Positions 1 through 10,037 are shown, numbered from the stretch's first letter. The stretch: DNA of 64,000 nt from Amblyornis subalaris (GCA_018881555.1 JACAXG010000053.1:1787210-1851209), one strand, 5' to 3'. The notes: generated by a model from the letters alone, not told the origin. A program made the numbers and translations.

Positions 1-7
1 CGGGACA
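1..7 (-). repeat. Start of the presumed 3' LTR (cut by the window edge)
   Basis: TGTCCCG on the minus strand is identical to the first 7 bases of the 5' LTR at 2618-2612 and is preceded by a polypurine tract. Only 7 bases are visible, so the call depends on context. Confidence 0.6.
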
Positions 8-25
8 TTACCCACCCCTTATTAC
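8..25 (-). other. Polypurine tract before the 3' LTR
   Basis: GTAATAAGGGGTGGGTAA on the minus strand directly precedes the TGTCCCG that starts at position 7. This is the expected second-strand priming site next to a 3' LTR. Confidence 0.6.
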
Positions 26-99
26 ACATCATCTACATCATGCCCAAATTAATATCCTTCTCTAACTACATATATACAATGATACATTACAGAGAGTTC

Positions 100-400
100 T
101 CAACTCAAAACAAGTTCCCCTTGAGGTACACAACGGGTTTCCCAATCTTTCTGCATTACCCAACATGTGTGACCAGGTCCTTGAGCAAAAACAATCCCAT
201 GAATGGATTTCCCTTTTCCTGAGGTGGGACTAATCCAAACAGTCTTTCCTAACANACCCCTTGTGTGAACCACAGGGACTTTATCTCCATCTATGGTATG
301 CAAGGGTTCTGACTGGGCAGGGCCAGCTCGATGGATGGAGCCTCAGGTGTTGAGCAACCAGGTGGCCTTCACTAAANGCAGCTCCCAATTTTTGGAGGTC
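100..400 (-). pseudogene. ERVL-type integrase C-terminal remnant
   Basis: On the minus strand one frame runs from about 400 to the stop at 102-100, broken by a single TGA at 345-343 where Arg would be expected. It resembles the C-terminal end of avian ERVL pol: a segment with ATWLLNT before the stop, then an RAGPAQSE segment, GDKVPVVH, and a small DNA-binding (SH3-like) domain with AQGPG, a Trp and CVPQGEL near the end. The stop is followed within about 75 bp by the polypurine tract, as in env-less ERVL elements. The catalytic integrase core and the rest of pol are not recognisable upstream (480-850). The element cannot encode its own mobilisation. Confidence 0.65.
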
Positions 401-739
401 CCACCACCCAATGCCTTTGTTACCAAATTTCTGAAAACCGGAATAAGACTCCTTAACNCGAATGTTTTGTGTTAAAGAGAGCAGCATTTNTTCAGGTGCC
501 TGGAAGGGCAGGGGAGATCACTCCTCCTAACATGTCCCCCGATTTCTACAAGCGTGTTACTAATATACAGTCACTACATGNGTATTATAATTTGGCAATA
601 AAAAAACCCCTCCCCGTGTTCCCCAGGTTCCTAAACTCAGTCCTTGTTTTGGCTGTAGCTGCATNCCTGAGCCAGATGTCTCCTCTTTATCTTCTAGTGT
701 CCTTGCATGGAGAGCAATTTCNGCATGCCTTGCTTCTCT

Positions 740-765
740 GCTAAAGGTCCACAGCGACCTTTAGC
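740..765. other. Perfect 10-bp stem-loop between captured gene and pol remnant
   Basis: GCTAAAGGTC at 740-749 is the exact inverted repeat of GACCTTTAGC at 756-765, separated by a 6-base loop. Related CTGCTAAA-type units recur at about 778 and 806, giving a degenerate repeat with a period near 41 bp. Its function is unknown. Confidence 0.6.
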
Positions 766-854
766 CACAGTGTCCTCTCTGCTAAAATTTCAGTCGCAGT
801 GCCCTTGTACTAAAAGCTCACAGTTACAGTAGAAATGGAATTAACCTTTTTGGT

Positions 855-1758
855 ATTACCTTCANGGTGGTTTGCAATGACTTCAGTGTCTGTGACTATG
901 ATGATGCCCTGGAGATGTAGATCTTGATTTGTGGCGCCTCTCCCGGTATCTGCTCCGGTGTCGTCTCGGGCTCTTGCTCTGATGGCTCTCCCGCTGGGCT
1001 GTTGGGCTTCTTCTCTTTGGAGAGCGGCTGCGCCTTCTCGGAGACCTGCTCCNGCTCNGCCTGCACCNCACCACTGGAGATCTGCGGGGTTTGTCCAGGT
1101 CTCTGTACCCTCTCTTGCAGAGGGCAGGAGATGGGATTCGTTCCAGCTTTTCATCTTCCTCTTCCTCCTCCTCCTCACTAGACTCTGCATCATCCATNTC
1201 TNCTTCNAGAGCACTGACACGAGGCTCGAGCTGCTCAGCTTCTTCCAGAACACACNGTTTCTGCAGTCGAGGCAGGATGGTATCGCATACACGTTCCTCG
1301 TGGAGTAGCTCGTCAGTGAATTCATCCACGTGCACCAACTCAAATTCCCCATCTCTGCTCCGACGTCTGGTTTTCCGATAGTCATTGTACAGTGGTTCCA
1401 GGTACTTGTAGCCGTCGGTGGCAGTGCCTGTCAGTCTCATGTACAGNGCTNCAAGCATTCGGACGTACCTGAAGTCCTCATTTTTTATGAACTCCACGAT
1501 GATGTCCTTCTCGGGCTGGACCTGCAGCATCTTCAGNNTCAGGCACAAGAAGGGCNTGGGTTTAATGTTCTCTCCACAGACGCCCCCCACGTACATCAGC
1601 TCCATGGCCTTGTCCACCACCAGCTGGGCCGTGAGGCCGAAACACTCCTCCTTCCAGTACTCGGACTCATAGATGCGGGTGCGGATGATCCTCTCCAGCA
1701 GGCGCTGCGGGTTGGTGCCGTGGATGCTGCGCGCGTCCTTCGCCGTGCGGTTGGCCAT
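855..1758 (-). pseudogene. PRPF38A: Processed PRPF38A (pre-mRNA-splicing factor 38A) retrocopy inside the ERV
   Basis: The ATG at 1758-1756, in good Kozak context, opens a 291-codon frame ending at TGA 885-883. It matches vertebrate PRPF38A along its length: the N-terminal PRP38 domain (residues 1 to about 180, with motifs such as YWKEECFGLTA, PFLCL, EKDIIVEFIKNEDF and YKYLEPLYNDYRK), the acidic Glu run near residue 205, and the C-terminal Arg/Ser-rich tail. The normal protein is about 312 residues and joins the spliceosomal B complex with the U4/U6.U5 tri-snRNP. Human PRPF38A is multi-exonic, and the uninterrupted frame shows this is a spliced copy. The stop sits where an Arg codon (CGA) is expected, a likely CpG transition, and removes about 21 residues. 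Recognisable but stop-containing homology continues to about 855. Many residues conserved in PRPF38A are changed. About 12 ambiguous bases fall inside. It is probably a decayed or decaying copy, but the PRP38 domain frame is intact, so a translated product cannot be excluded. Confidence 0.93.
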
Positions 1759-1835
1759 GGCCGGCGCTGCACAGCCCCGCTCGCCGCTCCGGACTCGGCT
1801 GCCCTCAGCTCCCCTCCCGTGCGGGGCCGCGCTGC

Positions 1836-2007
1836 CTTCCACTGCCGCCTCCTCCTCCTCAGTCGCTCTGTGGGCCGATTTGGTCTTGGATGTCCTTTTC
1901 TGAACGGGGATGACTGCTACCAGCTTAGACTGTCTGTCTGGCTCAGCAGCGGTTTGCTCGGTTGCGGTGCCTGTGGCTTTGTTTCCTTTTCCCTCTGGCT
2001 CGGCCAA
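1836..2007 (-). other. Gag-like acidic leader, in frame with PRPF38A
   Basis: An open frame starts a few bases after the LTR end and runs without a stop into the PRPF38A reading frame. It is Glu/Ala/Thr/Lys-rich and contains an EEEE run near 1850, resembling the N-terminal low-complexity part of avian ERVL-type Gag proteins. There is no ATG in this frame before the PRPF38A start codon, so translation would need a non-AUG start or would begin at PRPF38A itself. The right boundary is approximate: from about 1835 to 1759 the DNA becomes very GC-rich and is more likely captured PRPF38A 5' UTR. The Gag assignment is composition-based and tentative. Confidence 0.45.
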
Positions 2008-2011
2008 AATA

Positions 2012-2618
2012 TGTGCTGGTTTGAAAGTAAACCAGCGGGAGCGATGGTGGTCGGGGTGGTGGCCGCAGTCCGATTAAGCGCTGGTTGCAGTCCTGTTGGA
2101 GTGGTGGTTGCGGTCTTGTCAAAGGCAGTGGTCTCGTGGAAGTTCGGGTCCTCCTCTGGATCTGTCCAGTGGTGGTAGTGTCCCAAGTCCCCAAAGCACC
2201 CAGATTATATAGGGTCAGATTCGGGCAGGAATGTTCAGTACCTCCCCCAGGGTGAGGAATTTCACAGTGGAATGATGTAATCCTATGAGTCATAGGATAT
2301 TCAGGAGAGTCCTTGATGGCCCAGGTCTTTCCAGCTGCCCNCTGGGGCTGTTGAGCTGTTAATGGCCCATTGGCAGAGATGATCCCCTTAGGATGGGTGT
2401 AGTTATCACAGTTGAGTCAATGTGTGAAGACAAAGAAACACCACCCTGCTGTACTGGGTTTGCCTCTTTCCCTGCTCTAACACCCAGCCTGCAGCCNGAG
2501 GGGTCGGGTGTGCACTGGCAGCNGTTGCAAATGACCCACCATTAACAGTTCATCAGGAATGATGCAGATGGGAGTAGAATACACACTTTGGTTACACCCC
2601 ACATTGTAACCCGGGACA
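2012..2618 (-). repeat. 5' LTR of the PRPF38A-carrying ERV
   Basis: About 607 bp with TG...CA ends on the minus strand (TGTCCCGG at 2618, CCAGCACA ending at 2012). It is alignable over much of its length with the LTR at 8396-9010. Shared blocks include the terminal segments, the stretch around 2255-2310 (GTAATCCTATGAG and flanks), and the stretch around 2376-2420 (GCAGAGATGA, GTTATCACAGTTGAG). A TATA-like box lies at 2212-2204. The 3' third (2020-2180) is more GC-rich than the corresponding part of the other LTR and diverges from it, so the two belong to related but distinct subfamilies. No clear tRNA primer-binding site was recognised immediately downstream at 2011-1990. Candidate target-site bases outside the LTR are CAAAA at 2619-2623. 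Confidence 0.8.
2204..2212 (-). promoter_or_regulatory. TATA-like box of the 5' LTR
   Basis: CTATATAAT on the minus strand, about 400 bp into the LTR. This is where a U3 promoter would sit, upstream of the R region and the gag-like leader. It is a sequence match only. Confidence 0.4.
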
Positions 2619-3269
2619 CAAAACAGTAGATTAAGTGCAAATAGTAGAAATAGGAGTGACAAGACTACCTACTGGAGGTTTTAGTGGCTCTGTTGCCAGA
2701 AAATCCTGTGCAGTGACCACGGGCACAAGACTTGTGTGGTTTTTGCCCAGCACAGGGGTCACTCCTGGGCTGCCGAGACCTGGGGAGCTGCTGAGCAGGG
2801 CTGATCCTGGTGGCACTTTCCACTGCTTGGCAACAGTGTCCAGTCATCCTACANCCTTCACCACGCTGAGGAGAGCAGGTTGTGGGGGTGTCACCGGTGG
2901 GGGGATGTGTGTGTACACCCTGTTTCACCATTTGCTTCAGGCGTGCTGGCAAAGCAGAGTTCAGGGCTGCTGGTGGGAGGATGATGATGGTTTGATGACT
3001 GAAATGAAGAAGAAGCTGTCAATCCCTCCCCCCAGTTGCCCTTTCTGCCTGACATGGACCTCCCACCACTGTGGTGCACACAGGATTTACCCTGCTCCTG
3101 CCCAAGCACGAGCCCCCAACAATGCTACAAATTCTGCATTTATTGGACAATACTTCTGTTCTTATATTAATTTGCACAGGGAAAATGTTTGCTTGTTGTG
3201 TTCTTAGTAAATGCAGCTTGGAAGATTTTTACTTTGATTTTAAGAGGAGGAAAGTTATTGGGTTTTCAA
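2619..3269. other. Non-coding flank of the provirus
   Basis: Moderately GC-rich sequence between the provirus and a CR1 fragment. Short open frames exist on both strands, but none resembles a known protein. It may contain an older unclassified repeat; nothing specific is supported. Confidence 0.5.
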
Positions 3270-3641
3270 CCTGAAGAAGAGAAAGATCAGGGATACTTCA
3301 GTGTGGCATTCCAGTATCTTAAGGGATCCTATGAAAAGGAAGGGGGGGAACTTTTTATATGGGGACATAGTGACAGGACAAGGGNCAATGGTTTTAAAGN
3401 GAAAAAAGGCAGGTTTAGATTAGATGTTAGGAAGAAATTCTTTACTGTGAGGGTGGTGAGGCACTGGCACAGGTTGCCCAGAGATGTTATGGCTGGCCCA
3501 TCCCTGGAAGTGTTCAAAGACAGGCTGGATGGGGCCCTGAGCAACCTGGGATAGGGAGGGGCATCCCTGCCCAGGACAGGGGGGCTCGAAGTGGATGACC
3601 TTTAAGCCCCCTTCCAACTCAAACCGTTCTATGTTTCTATG
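3270..3641 (+). repeat. CR1 LINE, 3' end
   Basis: Plus-strand CR1 3' region. It holds the end of the ORF2 segment and its 3' UTR (GAAATTCTTTACTGTGAGGG, GTGAGGCACTGGCACAGG, GGAAGTGTTCAAAGACAGG), ending in the short CR1 terminal repeat TTCTATGTTTCTATGA instead of poly-A. It is 5'-truncated, as is typical of CR1. Confidence 0.93.
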
Positions 3642-6600
3642 ACTTTAAATTCTACAAGCTACATCAACACTTTCCTGACAATTTATAAGCTCCTTTCACC
3701 CAGCACTGCAACATGGCTGCATCTTTTCTATGGCATGAAGCTGGAGTTTAAAGCAAATGCATCTATTTGTTGGTATCTGCTACTGCATCTCTATTTGAAA
3801 TTTGGTTTTGCAACTAAACAAAACTATGGATGCCATTTGATAACTTAAAAACCTCATAAAGAAATTATAAAGGAATAGTTTATTGCTATTTTATTTATAA
3901 TTTTACCATGATTTAAGATAACTAAATATCTGTAAATCAAAAGATGTCTAGTCAGTACTTTTGTTGTATTTCCTCTTGTGCTTTTCCCATCTTTTAGCTG
4001 AAGGACAGGAAAGGATTTTAGTTTCCCCTGATGATGCATTTTTTTCTTTAAGGACAGGAAAATTAAAAAAAAAAAATACCCAGGACAAAGTGCTGGATGT
4101 AACAGCTGTGATCCAGGCAAATGTCTTCATTCAGAAAAGGATTTTAACTGTATTNTAACGTTATCATCAGCTTCAGTGAGAAAGAAGTAGGTGTGTGTTT
4201 CCAGAATAAANAAGCAGCTTTGAACAATTTGCATGCTTAGTCCTTCTCCCCAGGAGGGACAGGAGGTCTGAGTTCCTTGATGAATGAGAACAATGAATAT
4301 GCAGATCCAGCACAGCAGCCTCCTAAGTCCTTCCAGGAGACCCAGTAAAACAGACAGATCAAACAGAAGTAGGGGGAATCTCGGTGTGTATCTCACATCA
4401 CTGCCTCTTTGAAATACAGAGTGCCTGAAGCAAAGTGAAACCAGCAAATGTAAGGACAGGATGGCAAAACTGGAGTAAGAGTATTTCAGGAAAAAAAAAA
4501 AAAGAAGTTTGATAAAGTAATAAATCTTTCATCGCCTTAAATTCTAAAAGCAGTTTAATCAATAATGGGAAAGGTACAAAANATTTCCGTATCTCGGTAT
4601 TGATTTTTATGTTATATTTATCCTTTGAAAGGCACTAGCAGGTCATTACTGAATTAGATAGGAGAGCCCTGAAATGTTGAGGACTTTTATCACCCTCAAA
4701 AGCTACATATTTGTCACTCAAGATCACAGTGAGTGTTTATTTTTGGAAAACCATTAGTTCCAGGTAGTACATAAGGAAGAACAGTCCCAGCTGTCAGACA
4801 ACAAGCCTGATGTTTCTATTGCTGTCTGTGAGGGTTCATACGTCATCCTTTACGTTTGAAAAGAAGAAGTTTATTTTTCCAGCCTAACAAATAATTTATT
4901 AATTTACTTCGGCTTTTCAGTTAATCGTTACCCAGCACTGCACCATTAGCAGATTTGTGACCCTCGTTATTACAATTTTATGTAAAACCCACGGCATTTA
5001 CATGTTGGACTTTGTATAAATAAACTGTGGACTAAGCAGAGACTCTGTAAAAGAAAACAAATACCACTTCGATGGCTAAAAATTTCCCCCTCCCCTGTGG
5101 ACACTTGACAACNTCTGCATTTGTGTGTGTGTTTCCAGGGCTTGGGCTGTTCCCTCCTGGGTTTCCCACACGGACCCTCCAGCCAAAGGACAATGTGCAG
5201 CCCTGTTGTAGCAGCAGTACCCAAAATTCCCGTTGTGTAATGTTTATTTTACAACTTATCTATATTAGATTCCCCGCCAGCCTTCTGTTTAATTACAGCT
5301 TAAATTTAAAGGCTTTAAAAAAAAAAAAAACCTCTATCCCTTTTTCAGTATCTCATTTCAGTGCCCTCTCTGCTTTATGAGTACTTTTTCTTTGCCCTTA
5401 TTCTTTCTTCAATTGCTTCATGAGGAAGACAATATTGTCTTTGAATATTAAACATACAGTAGGACATAAAGAAGAAGGAAATCCCTAAATTAAGCCTTCT
5501 ATCTCGTTATGCTTTACAACTTCATTTCAGTTTTTCCTCTAATAGCCTACCAACATCGTGATAAACTGCTCCAGATAACTTTTTTTCCCCTCAACAGAGA
5601 TTAAATTATTGTGTTGGTGTAAAATAATGGAATTATTTAGGGAATGATACATTAAAACCTTGACACTTCATAATAAATTTCCTAGAAATGCTGACTCTGA
5701 ATGGGATTAAGGGGAATGTGCTATGAAGGGCTGAGCAGCACTGCAGTGGGTCAGACCCCTAACTCTGCTTGGCTGCACGTGGTGAGGCACCAGCAAATAG
5801 CTCCACGTGGATCCTGTNAATAAAGCAAAACTAAACTGGCTAAATTAATTCTGTGTTATTTTGGAGAGTTGTGAAGATCAGAAAAAATAAAATAAAATAA
5901 AAAAACCTCTCAGCTCCCAAAACCCCTGCCCNCTTTGGATTTTCTTTTTAGCAGGTAAAAGATGATTGGGATGTTAAAAATAGCAGGGTATCTATAATTT
6001 ATTCAGTTGTTTTTATTTCANGTTTTGGTGCCCCAGTTAATAGATATGGTGTTCAGGCTTTCTTTGAAAATAATAATTTCAAACTTTCCCTGCAGATAGG
6101 GATTTTTTGACAAGGGCTTTGTGCTGAGTGTCTGCTTTAATAATTCTGTGAGTTGCAGCAAAAGAAAAAGGATTACAGTGAACCTGAAACTCAACCCCAG
6201 CATCTTTTACATTCTTCCAGTGTCTAATGTCTGTAATTTACATAGAATCTGCTCTGCAGATTTTTTCTCTTCGTGAAAAAAATGCTTCTTATGCTGTTTT
6301 AATCAGACAACTGTTTGCTGCATTTTATATAATCGACAGGTTTTTCCAGACAAAGTGGGGAAAATTTAATTCGTACAGTTTCATTTCTTCTCAGTTTTGA
6401 AAGATGTGATTATTTCTGTTGATCTTTTCTAAAGATTATAGGTCTTCAGGTAGAGAGCTTTAAACGGTAATTATTCCTGTCAGGAAGAAAGGGACAATAA
6501 ATGGACTTCTAGGTATTTGCTATTTACTTTGATGATATTCAGTCTTGCTCTAAATGTCTTGTCATTATGTTTACAAGATAAAGTAACCTCTGTGTTTTGG

Positions 6601-7863
6601 CACCAAATTTTGCTCCCTTCCTGAATGTACACAGCTCAAGCTGTCAAAACAAGTAACAAATAGATTGAAAAGGAAGCACTGAAATCTGTAAAGGCATGGA
6701 CAAAAAAAAGCTTTTTCTTATTGAAAAGAGAACTGAGCACATGAACCAAAGAGACTTTTCCCATTAATACTCTGCCCTGAGTTCCCATTATTGCAAAGGT
6801 GCTTCAGTGCTGAAGATAAGAACTTGCANTAATGTTAGAGCCGATTTATTCCGTATTTTCCTGTTAAATAAAATTGGCTTCTATAAATAAATAAACCTGC
6901 GTGTTCCAGGCTAATACCTTTTTAGTCTGTGTTGTAAACTCTGCAGGTACCACGGCTCAGACATTCCAGGAATGCACATGGAACACCGAATGCTGGACGC
7001 TGTGGTTAATGCATTCTCGTAAATATTCCTGCAAGGTATGTTAAGAGTTGGCACACACCAAATCAGCACTAGGCAGCTCCCAGCAGATGTTTTACTTGTG
7101 TTACGTGGATCTAGGTTATTTCAAGCAGAATTACATGAATATCATAAATTCAGATATCTTCAGATAACATAAAACAAAATACTATTAAAAACAGTGAGAT
7201 TGCTGTTTTATTTACCCAAATTGCTGTTTTATTTACCCAGAGGCTCTAATTTGGGGTGGTAATATAGGGGGCAGGCCTGTCACAAACTGGATTCTTGCAG
7301 AAGTTTTGGAGGAAGGCAGATTTTTTATTTCCCTTTGTAGCTTGGTTTTGCAACCTCCTTGTACCTTACCCTGAGAAACCAATTTTGTGCAGGAGGCTCT
7401 GTTTCAGTGTGAAAAATGCCATTGCAGGCTTGATACTAAAGACTTGATTTATTGTGAACATAAACTCATGCACTCATAAAGTAATAGTTCAGTTGGGGCT
7501 GCTTTACACAAGCTCAGTCCAAGCAACCTCACAGCAGTTTTCAGCTGAGTTGATGCATATCCAATATGGGGAATAACTCAATTTGAATGGACTGAAGGCA
7601 AACATCTTTTACCTTCGTTTTCTGTATTTATTAAGACTTTCCACTTACCAATTTTAATTTCATGGAAACTGGCAAGGACCAGCTAATACATATTTTATCT
7701 GTCCACAGAGCGGATTAAGTTTTCTTTTACCTCAGTACATTAATAATGGTAATTTCTGTTTGTTTCTAATTTTGACGGAGCAAAGGATGTTTTCCTTATT
7801 TTCAAGGCTTGTATTACACATACTGAACCTTTTGTTTAATCAGTTAACATATGTCAATCATAA
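3642..7863. other. AT-rich intergenic DNA, no gene recognised
   Basis: No coding similarity or RNA gene was seen on either strand. It contains scattered A/T homopolymers (4063-4077, 4491-4503, 5317-5330), an AAAAT-type simple repeat near 5885-5906, and a 21-bp tandem duplication at 7199-7240. Confidence 0.6.
7199..7240. repeat. 21-bp tandem duplication
   Basis: Two adjacent copies of a 21-base unit beginning ATTGCTGTTTTATTTACCCA, differing only at the last base (A versus G). This is a recent local duplication with no coding role. Confidence 0.9.
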
Positions 7864-7926
7864 GGAGTTGGACTTTGATGTCCCTTGTGAGTCCCTTCCA
7901 TCTCAGGATATTTTATGATTCTGTAA
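7864..7926 (+). repeat. CR1 LINE 3' terminal fragment
   Basis: A short stretch matches the extreme CR1 3' end (GGAGTTGGACTTTGATGTCC, then GGATATTTTATGATTCTGTA), with the ATTCTRTA-type terminal repeat. Confidence 0.8.
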
Positions 7927-8395
7927 TTTTGTAAAGTAGTTAATTCACATTATATTGGCTTTCATTAAAGTAGATTTTTCTAATAGCACTTAGAAGTTGA
8001 CTCAGGGGTTTTTAACCATGAACTATGACTTGTTCACAATTATTTCCTTCAGTAGCTGTCCAATAATGTAGTGAGATGAAGACGGTGTAGTATTAATTTT
8101 GCTCTGTAGGCTGATCAGGAAAGCAGTGATAGTGTTTGCTGGTGTGGTGATGTCACGGCTGGGGTCACAGAGGGTGTGACAGGTTCAGGTTCAGCTCCTG
8201 GTGTGTGACACTGGGCCAGTGCAGTGTTCCTGTGGNTCTCCCCTTCCAGTGGGGAAGCAGCAACACTCTGCTGCTGGCGGAGAATACTGTAGGAATGCCT
8301 TGGCTTCAATGCTGCCCTCCGGAAGGTCAGCTGCTTCACTGCCCGGGAATAGCCTCCTTGGCTTGTTTTGTTGTGAAAGTAACTATTCCACTATC
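7927..8395. other. Intergenic DNA next to the solo LTR
   Basis: Non-coding. The sequence from 8120 to 8390 is more GC-rich than the surroundings, but no repeat family or gene was recognised. Confidence 0.5.
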
Positions 8396-9010
8396 TGTAC
8401 TGGTTTGAACATAAACCAGCAGGAGAAATTACCCTCCCAAACAAATACCTGGAGATTCTTAGGTCGGAGTCACAATTTAATAGAAAGATGACAATAAATG
8501 CAGTAATACAGAAACACTGGCTTAAACTGACAGAGCCACAGTACAACCTGGCAGTGGTCTGGTAGGAAAGGTCTGCTCCTCCTGTAGGAGCTCAGGCTCC
8601 CGCTGGGCACCCAGTGGTGGTGGTTTAGTCGCCAAAACCCCTCCTTACATCTGGTNGTTCTCAGGTACCTCCCCNAGGGCNGGGATTTCCACAACGGAAA
8701 TGCTGTAATCCTATGAGCCACAGGATGTTTCTGGAGCTCTATCCCGCCGGTGCCTCTTCAGTTCACTGCTGGGCCATCAGCAGAGATGACCCTCTCAGGA
8801 TGGGTGGTGCTGCTGCTTCCCGGGGGAGTTATCACAGTTGAGATAAGAAACACTACCCCACCTCGCATGGGCTGCCTCTCCTCAGCTCATAGCCCGAGGG
8901 TCTAGGTGTGTACCCACCCACTGTGAATGGCCCATCGTTAACCAGCGCACCAGGGAGTCGTGGATGGTGATAGAATACATACTCTGGTTACACCCCCACA
9001 ACCCAGGACA
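8396..9010 (-). repeat. Solo LTR of an ERVL-like element
   Basis: About 615 bp with TGTCCTGG at 9010 and CCAGTACA ending at 8396 on the minus strand. It is clearly related to the LTR at 2012-2618 (same ends and several shared internal blocks) but diverged. An ATTAAA polyadenylation-like signal lies near 8482-8477. Flanking 5-mers CTATC (8391-8395) and TTATC (9011-9015) differ at one base and look like a 5-bp target-site duplication, the size made by ERVL integrases. No internal retroviral sequence is attached, so this is best read as a solo LTR left by LTR-LTR recombination. Confidence 0.78.
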
Positions 9011-10037
9011 TTATCCCAGCTCAGGATTAACGGAGCTGTGTGATGAATCTGGTTGGGAGAAAGGGAAAGAAAAGCGCTCCTGGCATTCCTTTCGTTTATG
9101 GTTTAGCTTTACCAAGAGGCTCAGCAGAACAGCGCTGGCCTCCAGAGAAGGATGCTAAGCATGTTCATACTTGGTAATTTTACTGCATCTAGCAAAGGAC
9201 TGGTGATATCAGCAGGTGTGCTCAGCACAGGAGCTGTGGCACGTGGATCTTGATGAAGCTCAGTCAAACTGACCACTGAGCCCCTAGAAAGACATCACCC
9301 CAAGAGCCCCATACCTGCAGATCCATTGCCTGACTGTGAATCTAAATTCATTTCATGCAATGACATGATCGAGATGCATTATGTCATATTCCAGAAATTT
9401 AACCTTGTAGTGTCTGGTTTTGTCGGGATTTGGAATGGAAAGCTTTGGCTNAGTGGCAGCCTCGGTGTTACAAGCAAATATTGGTAACTGCTTTGGCACT
9501 GGCTGGGTGTGGCTCACAGATTAGTGCTCACTGCAGTCTCGGATGCTGAGAACACAAACACTGCAGACAGTATAAGCACCACAAGCCAATTCCCAGAAGG
9601 CAAAAGGTTGGTTTCTCTGCAGTTAGAACTGCACAAGAAGTTAAAAGGTGCAGTTGCTGTATCCTCTTTTACCTGACTTTTAGGCTATTACATAAACATC
9701 ACAATGTTCCANTACTCGTCAGGTTTCTCTAGGTACTCACACCACCTTTTACTTTTTTTTTTCCAAGCCATTCTGGCTTTTTAGGATGTAGGATCAAGTG
9801 TTTGGGCACAGGTAGAAGTGCTGATTGGTTTTAGACACCTTCAGAAGCCGGGGGATGCTGCAGAGCAGATTGTATGAGTTCATCTCTGCAGCTTCAATAC
9901 CCTCAATTCCTTGAAATTACTTTGTCCGGGTAAATCTCCAGACTCTGGCAAGACCTTTCCAATTCAAGAAATCTTTTACCGACAGTTTCTTAGGTCCTGC
10001 AGCTCNCTGTGGACACTAATATATCAGTGGAAATGGT
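9011..10037. other. Intergenic DNA, no gene recognised
   Basis: Only short spurious open frames. No recognised repeat family, RNA gene or splice-flanked exon. Confidence 0.5.

Larger units (their letters stand above)
1..2618 (-). mobile_element. ERVL-like endogenous retrovirus carrying a host PRPF38A cDNA
   Basis: Reading on the minus strand, the order is: an LTR starting TGTCCCGG at 2618 and ending CACA at 2012; an acidic gag-like leader; an intronless PRPF38A copy (1758 to about 855); about 350 bp of unassigned or degraded sequence; the C-terminal part of a retroviral integrase (about 400-100); a purine-rich tract (25-8); and the first 7 bases of a second LTR (7-1), identical to the LTR start at 2618-2612. 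The internal region is only about 2 kb, so most of gag and pol has been replaced. There is no env, as is usual for class III ERVL elements, whose pol is followed directly by the 3' LTR. I infer one provirus that captured a spliced host mRNA. The 3' LTR and target-site duplication lie outside the window, so the far boundary is unproven. An alternative is a retrocopy inserted later into an ERV, but no poly-A tail or internal target duplication is visible. Confidence 0.75.

Noticed and set aside
1990..2011. Possible tRNA primer-binding site after the 5' LTR
   Set aside because: A TGG occurs near the expected place, but the following bases do not match the 3' end of any tRNA I recognise.
1330..2178. 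Plus-strand open frame of 282 codons
   Set aside because: Antisense shadow of the PRPF38A retrocopy and LTR.
1943..2293. Minus-strand open frame of 116 codons across the LTR
   Set aside because: It lies within LTR sequence, has a low-complexity Thr/Pro/Arg composition and shows no gene similarity.
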